Shown: positions 36,507-48,264 of the stretch, in pieces
Numbering within the stretch: the stretch's first letter is position 1
Layout of the letters: each line of letters starts with the position of its first letter
Origin: JAGOBP01 sp046328575
GTDB lineage: Bacteria > Chloroflexota > Anaerolineae > Fen-1058
Assembly (NCBI GenBank): GCA_046328575.1
Contig: JAXLWI010000017.1
Span: 1-64,000 of the forward strand
Reading direction: 5' to 3'
DNA length: 64,000 nucleotides
Made by a program: the position numbers and the translations under genes
Notes under the pieces: model-generated
Told to the model about the DNA's origin: nothing
The model's input: only the letters and a program-made list of their open reading frames with translations
Database searches by the model: none

Positions 36507-36549
36507 AAAATAAAAAAAGACACAGAGCACTTGAATCGCTCTGTGTCTT
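36507..36549 (-). terminator. Intrinsic terminator of the LAL regulator gene
   Basis: Minus strand: 12-bp stem AAGACACAGAGC / GCTCTGTGTCTT, 9-nt loop, then a run of T (TTTTTATTTT). It starts 22 nt past the regulator stop. Confidence 0.95.
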
Positions 36550-36571
36550 GGCGTCGAGGTGGTTGACGGAT

Positions 36572-39304
36572 TTAGAGTAAACCTAATTCGCGGGCACGGG
36601 CCACGGCGTGCGTGCGGTTACGTGCGTCGAGTTTGGCGTAGAGGTTGTTGATGTGCCACTTGATGGTGCTGAGCGCCACGACCATCTTCTGCGCGATCTC
36701 TTGATTGGAGAGACCTGCGGCGATATAACGCAAGATGTCGAGTTCACGCTCGCTCAGAGGTTCAACTAGATTTTCGATTTCTGATGTTTGATTTTTGAGT
36801 TGCCGCTCACAGGCTATCACCGTGCTTGCTAACAGACGATCGGCATATTCCAATAAGCGGGTGTTGCCTTGCTTCTGAATTACCGCGCGGAGATCAGCGA
36901 TTAGAGAGGGTAAGCTGTCTTCATCCAAAAACAATCGCACATAGCCTTCCGGCTCAGCCAATTCCAACGCGCCAATCAAGGCTGCATTGGCTGAGAACGT
37001 ATTGCCCAGATTGTGATGAGCGCGAGCCAGCAGCATCAGCGCTTCGATCTGCCCGCCGATTTGGCTCTTAGTCTCCATCGCCGACAGCAGACGGCTGAGC
37101 AGATCGACCGCTTCCAGTGGCGCTTGCAAGATCAGCAACCGCACGAACGAAAAGTACAGCATGCTGCTGGCGCGCAGCTGGTCAGGGGTCGCCGCTGGAT
37201 CGAGTTTGGCCTGGTCTGCCCAGCGGCGTACGGCGTCCAGATTGTTTTGGCGCAAGTTGATTCGCGCGCGCAAGGCATGCAACTCGCAGATCATGAACCA
37301 GCGGCCCTGACACTGATCGGCAAATTCATCGGCGGATTCAATGATTTGACGGACCGCCTCGAAATCGCCACGCGCATACTGAATGCGCGCCTGGATCATA
37401 TAACTCGCTAACTGCGCCTGCTCGTCATATACACGCAGCACATCGGCGCTAGCCGCGCGCTGCGCCTCGGCCCAGGCCGCGTCCAGATCGTTCCATTCAT
37501 ACAGCGTTTCGGCTAAGCCGATGTGCAGCATCGCCGTGATCGCGCGCTGCGCGGCATCCGTACCTAAACGGGGTTCGAGGTAATCAATTGCGCGGCGATA
37601 AGTCTCAGCGGCGGCGTGGAGTTGACCGCGCAGCGCCTGCATCGCGCCGAGGTTGTTATAGGCCGTCATGGCACTGCGCAAATTATCGGCGGTCCGGCTC
37701 AATTCGGCGGCTTCGACAAAGTGCCTCATTGCGATGTCGGTGGCGCCGAGCAGCATGTGGGCGACGCCGAGATTCAGTGCGATTACACCGCGCAGCATCA
37801 CCGCATCTTCTGGCACCAACGTCCAGGCCTCACGCAGTTGCTCGACCGCGTCAGCGTACTTGTTTGCACGGATCGCCAGTCCGGCCCGCACCGCCAGTAG
37901 TTCGCCACGCAAAAACGCCGGGGCGTCGGGGCGCAGATCGGCTTCAATGCGATTCAGCCAGTCGGTGGCTTCGGCCCGCCGCGATGTATTGAGCAGCGCC
38001 CACGCATATTTCAAAGCGAGGGCTGGTCGGGCCAGCAACAGTCGATCGGGCAGGGCCGCACACCATGTGCAGAGGGTGGCCGATAGATTACGACCGAGCA
38101 GCGTGCGCGCCTCCGCCCCGATCAGATCGGCGGCCCGCTCAAAAGTCTGTGCGCGTAACGCATGTTCGATCGCTTCATGCGGCAGGTCATGGGCGGCAAA
38201 CCAATTGCTTGCCCGCTGATGCAAGGCGGGAATTAATTCAGGTTGCCACTGCTGTAGGCGATCGCGCAACAGATCGGCGAAGAGGTGGTGATAGCGGTAC
38301 CACTCGCGCGTGTTATCCAGAGGCACGACAAACAAGTTGCAGCGATCGAGCAGTTCCAGCATAGTCTGGCCGGGCGCGCTGTTGGCCGTGACGGCTTCGC
38401 ACAAGGACGCGGACAACCGATCGAGGATCGACGTTTGCAGTAGAAACGTTTGTACGTCTTCGGTCTGACGTTGCAGGACTTCTTCGACCAGATAGTCGAG
38501 GATGTAGCGATTGCGGCCCGTGAGCGTGGCAAGCGAGATGTTCCGATCGGTTTGTTGGCGTAACGAAAGCGCCGCTAACTGCAGGCCTGCCGCCCAGCCT
38601 TCAGTCGTCGTGACTAACGTATCGAGATCGGCTGCGCCTAATTCGATCTGCATCACGCGCTGAAAGAACTCACTGATTTCGTCGGCCGTAAAGCGCAGAT
38701 CGATGGCGTGCAGTTCGGTAATCTCCGCGCAGGCACGCAATCGCGCTAAGCCTAGCGGCGGCTCAGTGCGACTGGCGATAATCAGGTGCACGCTCGGCGG
38801 CAGATGCTCCAGCAAAAACTCGATCGCGTCATGAATGGCCTGCACCTCGATAACGTGCGCGTCGTCGAGGATAAGGGCCAGGTCGCCGTCGTTCGTCGCA
38901 AGATCATTGATGAGGCTGGTTAAGACGGTCTCAGCAGGTGCAGATTGCAGCAGCGTCAACGCTGCCTGTCCGAGCGCGGGTTGAACACTCTGAATCGCCG
39001 CAATGAGGTATGTACAGAAACGGGTAAGGTCGTTGTCGCTTTTGTCCAGCGAGACCCAGGCGATCGACACGGCCTGCCGCTTCGTGGTTTCACACCATTC
39101 ACTGAGGAGCGTGGTTTTGCCAAAACCGGCCGGTGCCGAAATGAGCGTGACTTTATGATCGAGCCCTTCATTTAGGCGCGAGGTCAGACGCGGTCGAGCC
39201 ACGCGATCGGTTCGGGTGCGTGGCGCGAAGAGTTTCGTGCGCAGCAGCCGTTCTGGTGGCGCATTCAACGTCTGAAGTTGAGAGAACGTCAGTACTTCCG
39301 GCAT
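36572..39304 (-). CDS. MalT/LAL-type LuxR-family transcriptional activator
   Basis: 910 residues from the ATG at 39304 (a TTG 18 nt upstream is possible; neither has a good ribosome site). An N-terminal STAND ATPase domain carries Walker A APAGFGKTT near residue 65 and Walker B LALILDDAH near 145. A long helical TPR-like sensor region spans about 400-830. The C-terminal LuxR helix-turn-helix reads LSERELDILRYIAAGLSNQEIA, then STIKWHINNLYAKLDARNRT. Such proteins bind ATP and an inducer, oligomerise and activate promoters. It sits just upstream (in genomic order) of the peptide transporter operon, whose promoter is a plausible target. Confidence 0.93.
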   Translation of the reverse strand: MPEVLTFSQLQTLNAPPERLLRTKLFAPRTRTDRVARPRLTSRLNEGLDHKVTLISAPAGFGKTTLLSEWCETTKRQAVSIAWVSLDKSDNDLTRFCTYLIAAIQSVQPALGQAALTLLQSAPAETVLTSLINDLATNDGDLALILDDAHVIEVQAIHDAIEFLLEHLPPSVHLIIASRTEPPLGLARLRACAEITELHAIDLRFTADEISEFFQRVMQIELGAADLDTLVTTTEGWAAGLQLAALSLRQQTDRNISLATLTGRNRYILDYLVEEVLQRQTEDVQTFLLQTSILDRLSASLCEAVTANSAPGQTMLELLDRCNLFVVPLDNTREWYRYHHLFADLLRDRLQQWQPELIPALHQRASNWFAAHDLPHEAIEHALRAQTFERAADLIGAEARTLLGRNLSATLCTWCAALPDRLLLARPALALKYAWALLNTSRRAEATDWLNRIEADLRPDAPAFLRGELLAVRAGLAIRANKYADAVEQLREAWTLVPEDAVMLRGVIALNLGVAHMLLGATDIAMRHFVEAAELSRTADNLRSAMTAYNNLGAMQALRGQLHAAAETYRRAIDYLEPRLGTDAAQRAITAMLHIGLAETLYEWNDLDAAWAEAQRAASADVLRVYDEQAQLASYMIQARIQYARGDFEAVRQIIESADEFADQCQGRWFMICELHALRARINLRQNNLDAVRRWADQAKLDPAATPDQLRASSMLYFSFVRLLILQAPLEAVDLLSRLLSAMETKSQIGGQIEALMLLARAHHNLGNTFSANAALIGALELAEPEGYVRLFLDEDSLPSLIADLRAVIQKQGNTRLLEYADRLLASTVIACERQLKNQTSEIENLVEPLSERELDILRYIAAGLSNQEIAQKMVVALSTIKWHINNLYAKLDARNRTHAVARARELGLL

Positions 39305-39322
39305 AGGCAAATAGTGACTCAA

Positions 39323-39598
39323 CCTGGTGCATTACAAGTAGCCTGAGTACCTGTTAGGTTGAGACGGCACCTTTACCGGCGTGCCGTCTCGGTTGGATTG
39401 GAGACCCATGGGCGATGGGTCTAGCGCCGTTTCCTAGGTTAATTACTCATGAGATAAGGCAGAGGTTCAGTCTATCATTAGCCAAAAGGTGGGATAAAGT
39501 CCACAATTTTGCGAGGTTTGAACCTGTGAATTTAGACAGGACGCGGGTGGTTGATAACGATTTTCGGTCGATCTATACCCGAACGTCTTCGCCAGTCG
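39323..39598 (-). promoter_or_regulatory. Structured region upstream of the LAL regulator
   Basis: About 280 bp without a gene. It has two perfect hairpins: GAGACGGCAC/GTGCCGTCTC with a 10-nt loop (39361-39390) and AGACCCAT/ATGGGTCT with a 5-nt loop (39402-39422). Neither has a T-tract toward the regulator. No confident promoter was found; the hairpins may belong to the regulator's leader. Confidence 0.5.
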
Positions 39599-39630
39599 AA
39601 AAAAAGCCCCCGTCTGTTATCAGCGGGGGC
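39599..39630 (-). terminator. Intrinsic terminator of typA
   Basis: Minus strand: GCCCCCG / CGGGGGC stem with an 11-nt loop and seven or more T, 19 nt after the typA stop. Confidence 0.93.
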
Positions 39631-39649
39631 GATGCGGCTGCGTATCGGC

Positions 39650-41491
<1,842 letters not shown>

Positions 41492-41540
41492 ACTTAATCC
41501 TTAGAACTTGAAGCTGGCGACTTTGGCCGGAATTTCACAA

Positions 41541-41577
41541 AAACACACCTCGGCCTCTGAACCACCGGGCCGAGGTG
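41541..41577 (-). promoter_or_regulatory. Terminator-like hairpin inside the typA leader
   Basis: Minus strand: 10-bp stem CACCTCGGCC / GGCCGAGGTG with a 12-nt loop, followed by TGTTTTTGTG. It lies between the predicted typA promoter and the ATG, about 50 nt before the start, so it looks like an attenuator rather than the end of another gene. Confidence 0.65.
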
Positions 41578-41602
41578 CAGACTGCACTGCAACGGTAGGC
41601 AG

Positions 41603-41631
41603 ATTATAGCCTAATCGAGGCCATTGGGCAA
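41603..41631 (-). promoter_or_regulatory. Candidate typA promoter
   Basis: Minus strand TTGCCC (41631-41626), 17 nt, TATAAT (41608-41603). The predicted leader is about 105 nt. Confidence 0.7.
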
Positions 41632-41756
41632 TGCCCGCTCGTATACTATTGTACGTCTAGCCAATTAGAGAGGACTTTTCTGCCCGTGTGTCCGACAGGG
41701 TATCCCATGGAGACGTAGGCTGCATATGCCTCAGCACGAGATTCGCCGAAGTTGTG

Positions 41757-41762
41757 TATAAT
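41757..41762 (+). promoter_or_regulatory. -10 element of the sensor kinase gene
   Basis: A consensus TATAAT lies 19 nt before the chosen ATG at 41781. No convincing -35 was found, so this is weak evidence. Confidence 0.4.
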
Positions 41763-41780
41763 AGGGCGGTTGGGGAACGT

Positions 41781-44700
41781 ATGCACTTTCAGTACACTCC
41801 GTATCTTCTCCCCTCATTAGTCACAACCCTAATCGCGTTTGCCATCATCCCGTACATCTGGTGGCACCGTCGGGTGCGGGGTGCGCCTGCATTGGGCGCT
41901 TTGTTGACGACCGCCGCGTTTTGGTCGCTGTGTTACACACTGGAGCTGTCAGGCGCGGACTTAGCCACCAAAACCATCTTCGCCAGCCTCAAATACTTAG
42001 GCATTGCCAATGTTCCGCTGACGTGGTTCCTGTTTGCGTTGACGTACGTGCGAAAGGATCAGTATCTGACGCGGCGGAATCTAGTGGCGTTGGCCCTTTT
42101 CCCCGCGGTGATCACGGTCCTGGCGTTGACGAACGCTCAGCACCACTTGCTATGGCACAACGAACGCCTGGTGTCTATCGCCGGAGCACTGGTGTTGGAT
42201 GTGGACTGGGGTCCACTCATGGTGGTCTATCTCGCCTTCGGATCTGGTCTGGTGGTCTGGGGTGCGGTAGTTTTAGCGCGGGCATTGCTCAAAGCGTCGC
42301 AACTCTATCGTAAACACGCCATCATTCTATTAATCGCTGTGCTTTTGCCATTATTGGCCAATTTGGCTTCGATGTTCCGGCTGTCGTTTTTCCCGCTGCT
42401 CGATCCGACCCCAGCCGCGTTGGTGGTTTGTTGTTTGATGCTGGGTGCGGTGTTATTCCGCTTCCGATTGATCGATCTGATTCCCGTGGCTCGCGAAGCC
42501 GTGATCGAGAGCATGCACGACGGGATGATCACGCTCGATCTGCATGACTATATCATCGACTGCAATCCGGCCGCTCAACGTTTTCTAGGTCAGACCGCGT
42601 CCAACTTGTTGGGGCGACCGTTTGCAGATATATTGCAGACTTTCGGCGAAACTGCGGCGCAGTTCGCAGTGGGGGCGGACGTTCCTGACGAAATGCTAAT
42701 GCACGGTCGGCAGATCGAACTGCGGTCTTCGTCGTTGACCGAACGTCAAGGGCAGGTAACGGGCCGATTAGTCATGCTGCGTGATGTGACCGCCAGCCGC
42801 AAGGCCGAAAACGCGCTGCGCCAAAGCCGAGCGCAGCTGGCAGGCATCATCAACACGGCGCAGGATGCCATCATCACGCTTGATGCTCAACAGCGCATCG
42901 TCATGTTCAACACCAGTGCCGAGCAGATGTTTGGCTACACCGCCGACGATGTAATCGGCCGCACGATCGACGCTTTCATCCCCATGCGGGCTCGCGCACA
43001 TCATGCCGATTACATTCGTTCGTTCGCAGCCACGGGCGAGACCATGCGCACGATGGGCGGCGGCCGGATTGGGGCGGTGCGTCGTAACGGCGAGGTGTTT
43101 CCCGCTGAAGCCTCCATTTCGCGCGTCACCGTCAATGGTGAAGACTTCTTTACCGTCATCTTGCGTGACATTACACAGCGTGAACAGGCGGCGGTTGAAT
43201 TGCGAACCCAGAAGCAATTGTTTGAGAATCTGGTAGCCGTCGCGCGTGCCACTAGCGAGAAGCCCGATCTGGAAGATACACTTCACAACGTGCTGCGCGT
43301 CGGTGTGGCGTTGACGGCAGCCACGCGCGGCAGCCTGTTCCTGTTTGATGCCGACGGGACCGTGACGCATACAGTCTCGGTGCGCGATAACGCGCCGCAC
43401 GACGAGCGGCGGGCCATCATCGGCCGGGTAATGAGTCAGGGACTGGTTGGCTGGGTGGCGCGCAATCGCCGGGCCGCCCTGGTCGTCGATACGCAACATG
43501 ATGCACGCTGGCTGGCCCTAGGCGAAGAACTTATCCCCACGCGATCGGCGCTGGCAGTGCCGATCTTGAGTGGGCAGGTAATGCTGGGTGCGCTAATCTT
43601 GATGCACGCGGAGACTGCGCACTTTACCGAGCAGCATCAGGTACTGATGCAGGCCGCCGCCGATCAGATGGCGCTAGCCGTCCGTAACGCGCGTTCGTTT
43701 GATTTGCAACGGCGCATGGTGAGACAGCAAACGACGCTGTACGAAGTGCTGCGCATGGTTGGCAGCCGGCTCGATCGAGAAGCGGTGGCCCGCACGGCTG
43801 CGGAGGCCATCACCTTGATGACTGGCTGGCCCAATGTGGCCATCATCCTGCCCGATGACGACGGTCATCGCTGGACGGTGCGGGCCGTCAGCGGGGCCTT
43901 GCCGCTCACCGTTGGCTTGTCGTATCCGCTCGCGCAGGGCATCATCGGTCGGGTATTTACGACGGGTAAACTTCAGCATGTATCAGATGTCAAAGAAGAT
44001 GCCGATAATCTCTTTCCTGAGGCGGCCACGCGCAGTAAGCTGGTCGTGCCGCTCAGACGCCGCGAGCGGGTGCTGGGCGTACTCAATGTCGACAGTCCGC
44101 AACTAAACGCATTTGATGCAGCGGACGTCTCACTGGCGCAATCGCTGGCCGAGGCTGTGGCGTTGGCGCTGGACAACGCTTTGCTCTATCAAGCTGTGGC
44201 CGATGAGCGCAGTCGCTTGCAGGCGTTGATCACGGCCAGTCGCGACGGCATTGTGTTGATGAGTATCGATCAACGCTTGTTGGTCATCAATCAGGCCGCG
44301 CTGCGCTTGATGGGCATGCCTGAACGGCCAGAGTTTTGGTTGGGGCGTACCGTACGCGAAGCCGTCCGGTTTCAACGTAGCACAGCCCCACAAGCCATTC
44401 GGGCCACGTTGCAGGAAATGCGTCGCATCAAAGTCGGCAATGAGCCGCCAGGCGAAGGGGAATATGAGGTTCCGCCGTACACAGTGCACTGGTACAACCT
44501 GCCGGTAACCACGGGCGATGTGCCCGTTGGCCGGTTGGTCATTCTGCGCGACGTGACCGATGAGCGGCTGCTCTTGCGTATGCGCGACGATCTCACCAGC
44601 ACGATGGTGCACGACCTTCGCAATCCGTTGACGATCATTCAAGGCGCGCTCGAACTTTTGGAGAGTGAAACCTCCGGGCCAGTGAGCGCCGATCAACGCC

Positions 44701-45257
44701 AGGTCGTCATGATGATGCGACAAGGCTTAAACAAGATGCTGCAGTTGGTAAACTCGATTCTGGATGTGAACCGTCTGGAAAGTGGGCAGATGCCGCTGGA
44801 GCGAGAACCGCTCTACTTGCAGCCATTGGTTGATGAGGCGTTGACGATTCAAGGTGTGCTGGCCAGCGACAAGCAACTGAAACTGCACAATGATCTGCGT
44901 CACGATTTGCCGCCTGTGCATGTCGACGCGGAACTGATCGAGCGCGTTCTCCAGAATCTCGTTGGCAATGCGATTAAGTTCACGCCGCCCGGCGGCGATG
45001 TTCACATTAGCGCAGATTATGATCCCGCCGATAATCACAGCGTCACAGTTTCGGTTACTGACTCTGGGCCAGGCGTGCCGACTGAAATTCGTTCGCGCCT
45101 ATTCCAGAAATTTGTCCGCGGTCAAGGACCGGGGCGTGGCAGTGGCCTGGGGTTAGCTTTCTGCCGATTGGCGGTAGAGGCCCACGGCGGCAAGATCTGG
45201 GTTGAGCCTTCCGCTGGACAAGGTGCGACTTTCAAATTCACTTTGCCAACCGTGTAG
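41781..45257 (+). CDS. Membrane sensor histidine kinase with 7TM, PAS and GAF domains
   Basis: 1158 residues from the ATG at 41781; the frame is open from 41688, but the upstream part is not protein-like. Residues 1-235 are the histidine-kinase 7TM N-terminal type (seven hydrophobic segments, WFLFALTYVRKD). PAS domains follow near 240-345 and 350-475 (LDAQQRIVMFNTSAEQMFGY), then GAF domains near 490-660 and 670-825, and a third PAS near 830-930. The HisKA phosphoacceptor is H944 in MVHDLRNPLTII. The HATPase has N box LVGNAIKFTPPGG, DSGPGVP and GRGSGLGLAF. It would phosphorylate an unlinked receiver; the stand-alone REC at 10.4 kb is one candidate by content only. Confidence 0.94.
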   Translation: MHFQYTPYLLPSLVTTLIAFAIIPYIWWHRRVRGAPALGALLTTAAFWSLCYTLELSGADLATKTIFASLKYLGIANVPLTWFLFALTYVRKDQYLTRRNLVALALFPAVITVLALTNAQHHLLWHNERLVSIAGALVLDVDWGPLMVVYLAFGSGLVVWGAVVLARALLKASQLYRKHAIILLIAVLLPLLANLASMFRLSFFPLLDPTPAALVVCCLMLGAVLFRFRLIDLIPVAREAVIESMHDGMITLDLHDYIIDCNPAAQRFLGQTASNLLGRPFADILQTFGETAAQFAVGADVPDEMLMHGRQIELRSSSLTERQGQVTGRLVMLRDVTASRKAENALRQSRAQLAGIINTAQDAIITLDAQQRIVMFNTSAEQMFGYTADDVIGRTIDAFIPMRARAHHADYIRSFAATGETMRTMGGGRIGAVRRNGEVFPAEASISRVTVNGEDFFTVILRDITQREQAAVELRTQKQLFENLVAVARATSEKPDLEDTLHNVLRVGVALTAATRGSLFLFDADGTVTHTVSVRDNAPHDERRAIIGRVMSQGLVGWVARNRRAALVVDTQHDARWLALGEELIPTRSALAVPILSGQVMLGALILMHAETAHFTEQHQVLMQAAADQMALAVRNARSFDLQRRMVRQQTTLYEVLRMVGSRLDREAVARTAAEAITLMTGWPNVAIILPDDDGHRWTVRAVSGALPLTVGLSYPLAQGIIGRVFTTGKLQHVSDVKEDADNLFPEAATRSKLVVPLRRRERVLGVLNVDSPQLNAFDAADVSLAQSLAEAVALALDNALLYQAVADERSRLQALITASRDGIVLMSIDQRLLVINQAALRLMGMPERPEFWLGRTVREAVRFQRSTAPQAIRATLQEMRRIKVGNEPPGEGEYEVPPYTVHWYNLPVTTGDVPVGRLVILRDVTDERLLLRMRDDLTSTMVHDLRNPLTIIQGALELLESETSGPVSADQRQVVMMMRQGLNKMLQLVNSILDVNRLESGQMPLEREPLYLQPLVDEALTIQGVLASDKQLKLHNDLRHDLPPVHVDAELIERVLQNLVGNAIKFTPPGGDVHISADYDPADNHSVTVSVTDSGPGVPTEIRSRLFQKFVRGQGPGRGSGLGLAFCRLAVEAHGGKIWVEPSAGQGATFKFTLPTV

Positions 45258-45283
45258 GGCCGCGCCCTTGCGTGAAGATCATC

Positions 45284-45313
45284 TTGTCAGCCGTGTCGCC
45301 CGCGTGCTATACT
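45284..45313 (+). promoter_or_regulatory. Candidate promoter of the Memo-AMMECR1 gene
   Basis: TTGTCA (45284-45289), 18 nt, TATACT (45308-45313) with TGC before it (extended -10). The predicted leader is about 27 nt. Confidence 0.65.
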
Positions 45314-45346
45314 GACCATAACAGCGGGGAGAAAGGCGGCCTACCC

Positions 45347-46774
45347 ATGACATTCCAACACAGCTCGGCTGGGGTGCGCTTGCCCGCTGTGGCAGGCGCA
45401 TTTTATCCTGGTGATCCGGTTACGCTTGCAGATCTGATCGACAGTTATTTGGCCGAGGCGATACGCCTTGATCCGGAACCGTCGATTTTGATCGCGCCGC
45501 ATGCTGGTTACGTGTACAGCGGCGGCGTGGCCGCGCATAGTTTCAAACAGGCTTTCGGCCGTGACTATGCGCGGGTACTCGTGTTGGGCTTTAACCATCA
45601 ACTATCCTATGCGTTTGATGGTGCCGCCGTATGGACTGATGGTGTTTGGCGCACACCACTGGGCGATGTGGCAATCGACAGTGATTTCGCTAAGAGCCTG
45701 CTGACAGCCTCACCCGTGTTCTTTGCAAATCAGAACTATCACCTTGAAGAACACAGTCTCGAAGTTGAAGTACCATTCATTCAACGCGTAATGCCCGGCG
45801 TCCCGATTGTGCCTATCTCGATCGGGCGGCCCACACTCGAAAATGCCCGCGCGATTTCAGATGCGCTGGCGAATGTGATGCGGGCGCATCCCAAGACGCT
45901 CGTCGTCGTCTCGACCGACCTCTCACACTATCCGCGTTACGCTGATGCCTCACAGATCGATCACTCATCGGTGCAAGCCGTACTATCGTTGGATGTGCTG
46001 GCATTGGAAGCCTGGGACGAAGAAGCGATGTCCAGCCGCACAGCGAATTTACATACGACCATGTGCGGCAAAGGCCCGGTTATGGTGGCGATGATGCTGG
46101 CCCGTGCGATCGGTGCGGAGCGGGTCCAGCTGATCAAGTATGCCAACTCGGGCGATGTGCCGGGCGGCGAACTCGGACGTGTGGTTGGCTACGCAGCGAT
46201 CGAATTCAGCCCTGGTCAGCCATCGGCTTTAAGCGACTCTGACAAAACTACGCTGCTGAAACTGTCGCGTGACACTTTGCGCGAATACCTGACGACAAAG
46301 ATCACGCCTAAATTCACGCCGACATCCGAAGCAATGCAGCAACCCCGCGCGACGTTTGTGACGCTGCGCCATGCGCGGACTCACGATTTGCGCGGTTGTC
46401 GCGGCGAGGTGTTTGCGCGCTATCCATTGTGGGAAAGCGTACAGCGCGTCAGCGTCCTCAGTGCTGTGGACGATCCACGTTTCAGGCCGATGACGGCGCC
46501 TGAACTCCCCGATATGCATCTTGAAATCAGCGTGTTAACGCCGCTGCGTTTGGCTCAATCGCCCGACGAAGTCGTCGTTGGCAAACATGGCGTCATGATC
46601 CGGCGTGGCGGGCGCGGTGGGCTGTTTTTGCCGCAAGTGCCGATCGAGCAAAACTGGGATCGCGATGAGTACCTATCAACCTTGTGCTGGATGAAAGCTG
46701 GTTTGTCGGCGGATGCCTGGCGCAAGCCGGATACCCAACTGTACGTTTTTGAGGCTGAGATTTTTGAAGAGTGA
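45347..46774 (+). CDS. Memo (AmmeMemoRadiSam B) fused to AMMECR1 (AmmeMemoRadiSam A)
   Basis: 475 residues from the ATG at 45347 (MTFQHSSAG); the upstream 25 codons in the open frame look non-coding. Residues 1-285 are a MEMO1-type domain, related to class III dioxygenases, with PAVAGAFYPGD, the metal-site-like APHAGYVYSGG, NYHLEEHSLEVEVPF and STDLSHYP. Residues 290-475 are an AMMECR1 domain with RATFVTLRHARTHDLRGCRG and VGKHGVMIRRGGRGGLFLPQV. Both belong to a conserved trio with a radical-SAM enzyme of unknown product. That third partner is not in this window. It is followed 82 nt later by tryptophanase. Confidence 0.94.
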   Translation: MTFQHSSAGVRLPAVAGAFYPGDPVTLADLIDSYLAEAIRLDPEPSILIAPHAGYVYSGGVAAHSFKQAFGRDYARVLVLGFNHQLSYAFDGAAVWTDGVWRTPLGDVAIDSDFAKSLLTASPVFFANQNYHLEEHSLEVEVPFIQRVMPGVPIVPISIGRPTLENARAISDALANVMRAHPKTLVVVSTDLSHYPRYADASQIDHSSVQAVLSLDVLALEAWDEEAMSSRTANLHTTMCGKGPVMVAMMLARAIGAERVQLIKYANSGDVPGGELGRVVGYAAIEFSPGQPSALSDSDKTTLLKLSRDTLREYLTTKITPKFTPTSEAMQQPRATFVTLRHARTHDLRGCRGEVFARYPLWESVQRVSVLSAVDDPRFRPMTAPELPDMHLEISVLTPLRLAQSPDEVVVGKHGVMIRRGGRGGLFLPQVPIEQNWDRDEYLSTLCWMKAGLSADAWRKPDTQLYVFEAEIFEE

Positions 46775-46856
46775 TCACGTACTACGGACTACGCACCATG
46801 TCGAGGGTGATGCGGGGTGCGGAGTGCGCAATACAATCCCTTAACTCGGAGAATAC

Positions 46857-48233
46857 ATGCCCTACTATCCACCCGAACCGTTTCGCATCAAATCGGTTGA
46901 AGCGATTCACCTGACGACGCGTGAAGAACGCGCCGCCTTATTGGCGGCGGCTGGTTACAACCTGTTCAAACTTCGCGCCGAAGACTGTTACATCGATCTC
47001 TTGACGGACTCCGGCACGGGCGCCATGAGCGACACGCAATGGTCGGCGCTGATGCACGGCGATGAGTCGTATGCGGGCGCGCGCAGTTTCTTTGCGCTGG
47101 AGAAGTCCGTCACTGAAGTAACTGGCATGCCGTACTTTGTGCCGACACATCAAGGCCGGGCCGCCGAGAATGTGCTATTCAGTATTTTAGTAAAGCCCGG
47201 CATGGAAGTGCCCAGCAATCAACACTTCGATACCACGTATGCCAACATCCGCGCGCGCGGCGGCAAACCGGTTGATTTGGTGATCGACGAAGCAGCCGAT
47301 CCGGCTAAGGTGCATCCCTTCAAAGGCAATATGGATCTCGACAAACTCGATCGGTTTATTCGCGCCGTCGGGGCGGAGCGGATTCCGATCGGGCTGTCCA
47401 CGATCACGAACAACTCGGCGGGCGGCCAGCCGGTCTCGATGGCCAATATCCGCGCGACGGCGAACCTGTATCATCACTATGGCATTCCGTTCTTTCTGGA
47501 TGCAGCGCGCTTCGCCGAAAACGCTTACTTTATCAAGCAACGAGAAGAGGGTTACGCTAACAAGTCGATTGCTGAGATTGTGCGCGAGCAGTTTTCCTAT
47601 GCCGACGGCTTTTTGATGAGCGCCAAGAAAGACGCCATTGTGAATATCGGCGGCTTGCTGGGTTTGCGCAACCCAGATTTGTTTGAGCAAGTCAAGAACG
47701 AACTGATCTTGCGTGAAGGCTTTCCGACCTATGGTGGATTGGCGGGCCGCGATCTGGAAGCACTGGCCGTTGGCTTGCGCGAAGGCATGGATGAGGATTA
47801 TCTGGCTTATCGCGTTGCGCAAACGCGCTACCTCGGTGAACGCTTAACCGAGAATGGTATCCCGATCGTGCAGCCGCCAGGCGGTCATGCCATTTACCTC
47901 GACGCAATGGCGTTACTGCCACACATCCCGCAAGCGGAGTTTCCGGCGCAAGCGCTGTCGGTGGCGCTGTATCTGGAAGGCGGCATCCGCACCGTCGAGA
48001 TTGGCAGCGTCATGTTTGCGTGTCTCGATCCAGTCACCGGCGTCATGCACTATCCCAACACTGAGTTGGTGCGGCTGGCAATCCCGCGCCGCGTGTATAC
48101 GCAGGCCCACTTGGATTACGTCGTTGAGGCCTGCATCAAGGTGAAGGCGCAGGGCGAGGCGTTACGTGGCTTGAAAATCGTTCACGCGCCGGAGTTACTG
48201 CGGCACTTCGTTGCCGAGTTTGCAACGCTGTAA
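46857..48233 (+). CDS. tnaA: Tryptophanase
   Basis: 458-residue PLP-dependent beta-eliminating lyase, cleaving tryptophan to indole, pyruvate and ammonia. The PLP lysine is K257 in SAKKDAIVNIGG, the same number as in the family reference. In the substrate pocket the stretch GIRTVEIGS has Ile where tyrosine phenol-lyase has its discriminating Arg, matching E. coli TnaA (AVEIGS). Length and the C-terminal LVRLAIPRRVYTQAHLDYV block agree. CGGAGAA precedes the ATG. No tnaC-type Trp leader peptide or tryptophan permease is seen next to it. Substrate is argued from one residue, so tyrosine phenol-lyase activity is not fully excluded. Confidence 0.92.
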   Translation: MPYYPPEPFRIKSVEAIHLTTREERAALLAAAGYNLFKLRAEDCYIDLLTDSGTGAMSDTQWSALMHGDESYAGARSFFALEKSVTEVTGMPYFVPTHQGRAAENVLFSILVKPGMEVPSNQHFDTTYANIRARGGKPVDLVIDEAADPAKVHPFKGNMDLDKLDRFIRAVGAERIPIGLSTITNNSAGGQPVSMANIRATANLYHHYGIPFFLDAARFAENAYFIKQREEGYANKSIAEIVREQFSYADGFLMSAKKDAIVNIGGLLGLRNPDLFEQVKNELILREGFPTYGGLAGRDLEALAVGLREGMDEDYLAYRVAQTRYLGERLTENGIPIVQPPGGHAIYLDAMALLPHIPQAEFPAQALSVALYLEGGIRTVEIGSVMFACLDPVTGVMHYPNTELVRLAIPRRVYTQAHLDYVVEACIKVKAQGEALRGLKIVHAPELLRHFVAEFATL

Positions 48234-48264
48234 GCGGTGGATTGACAAGTCGGGTGAACTGGAC

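Noticed and set aside
46857..48233. Tyrosine phenol-lyase
   Set aside because: The discriminating Arg of that enzyme is replaced by Ile in VEIGS, as in tryptophanase.
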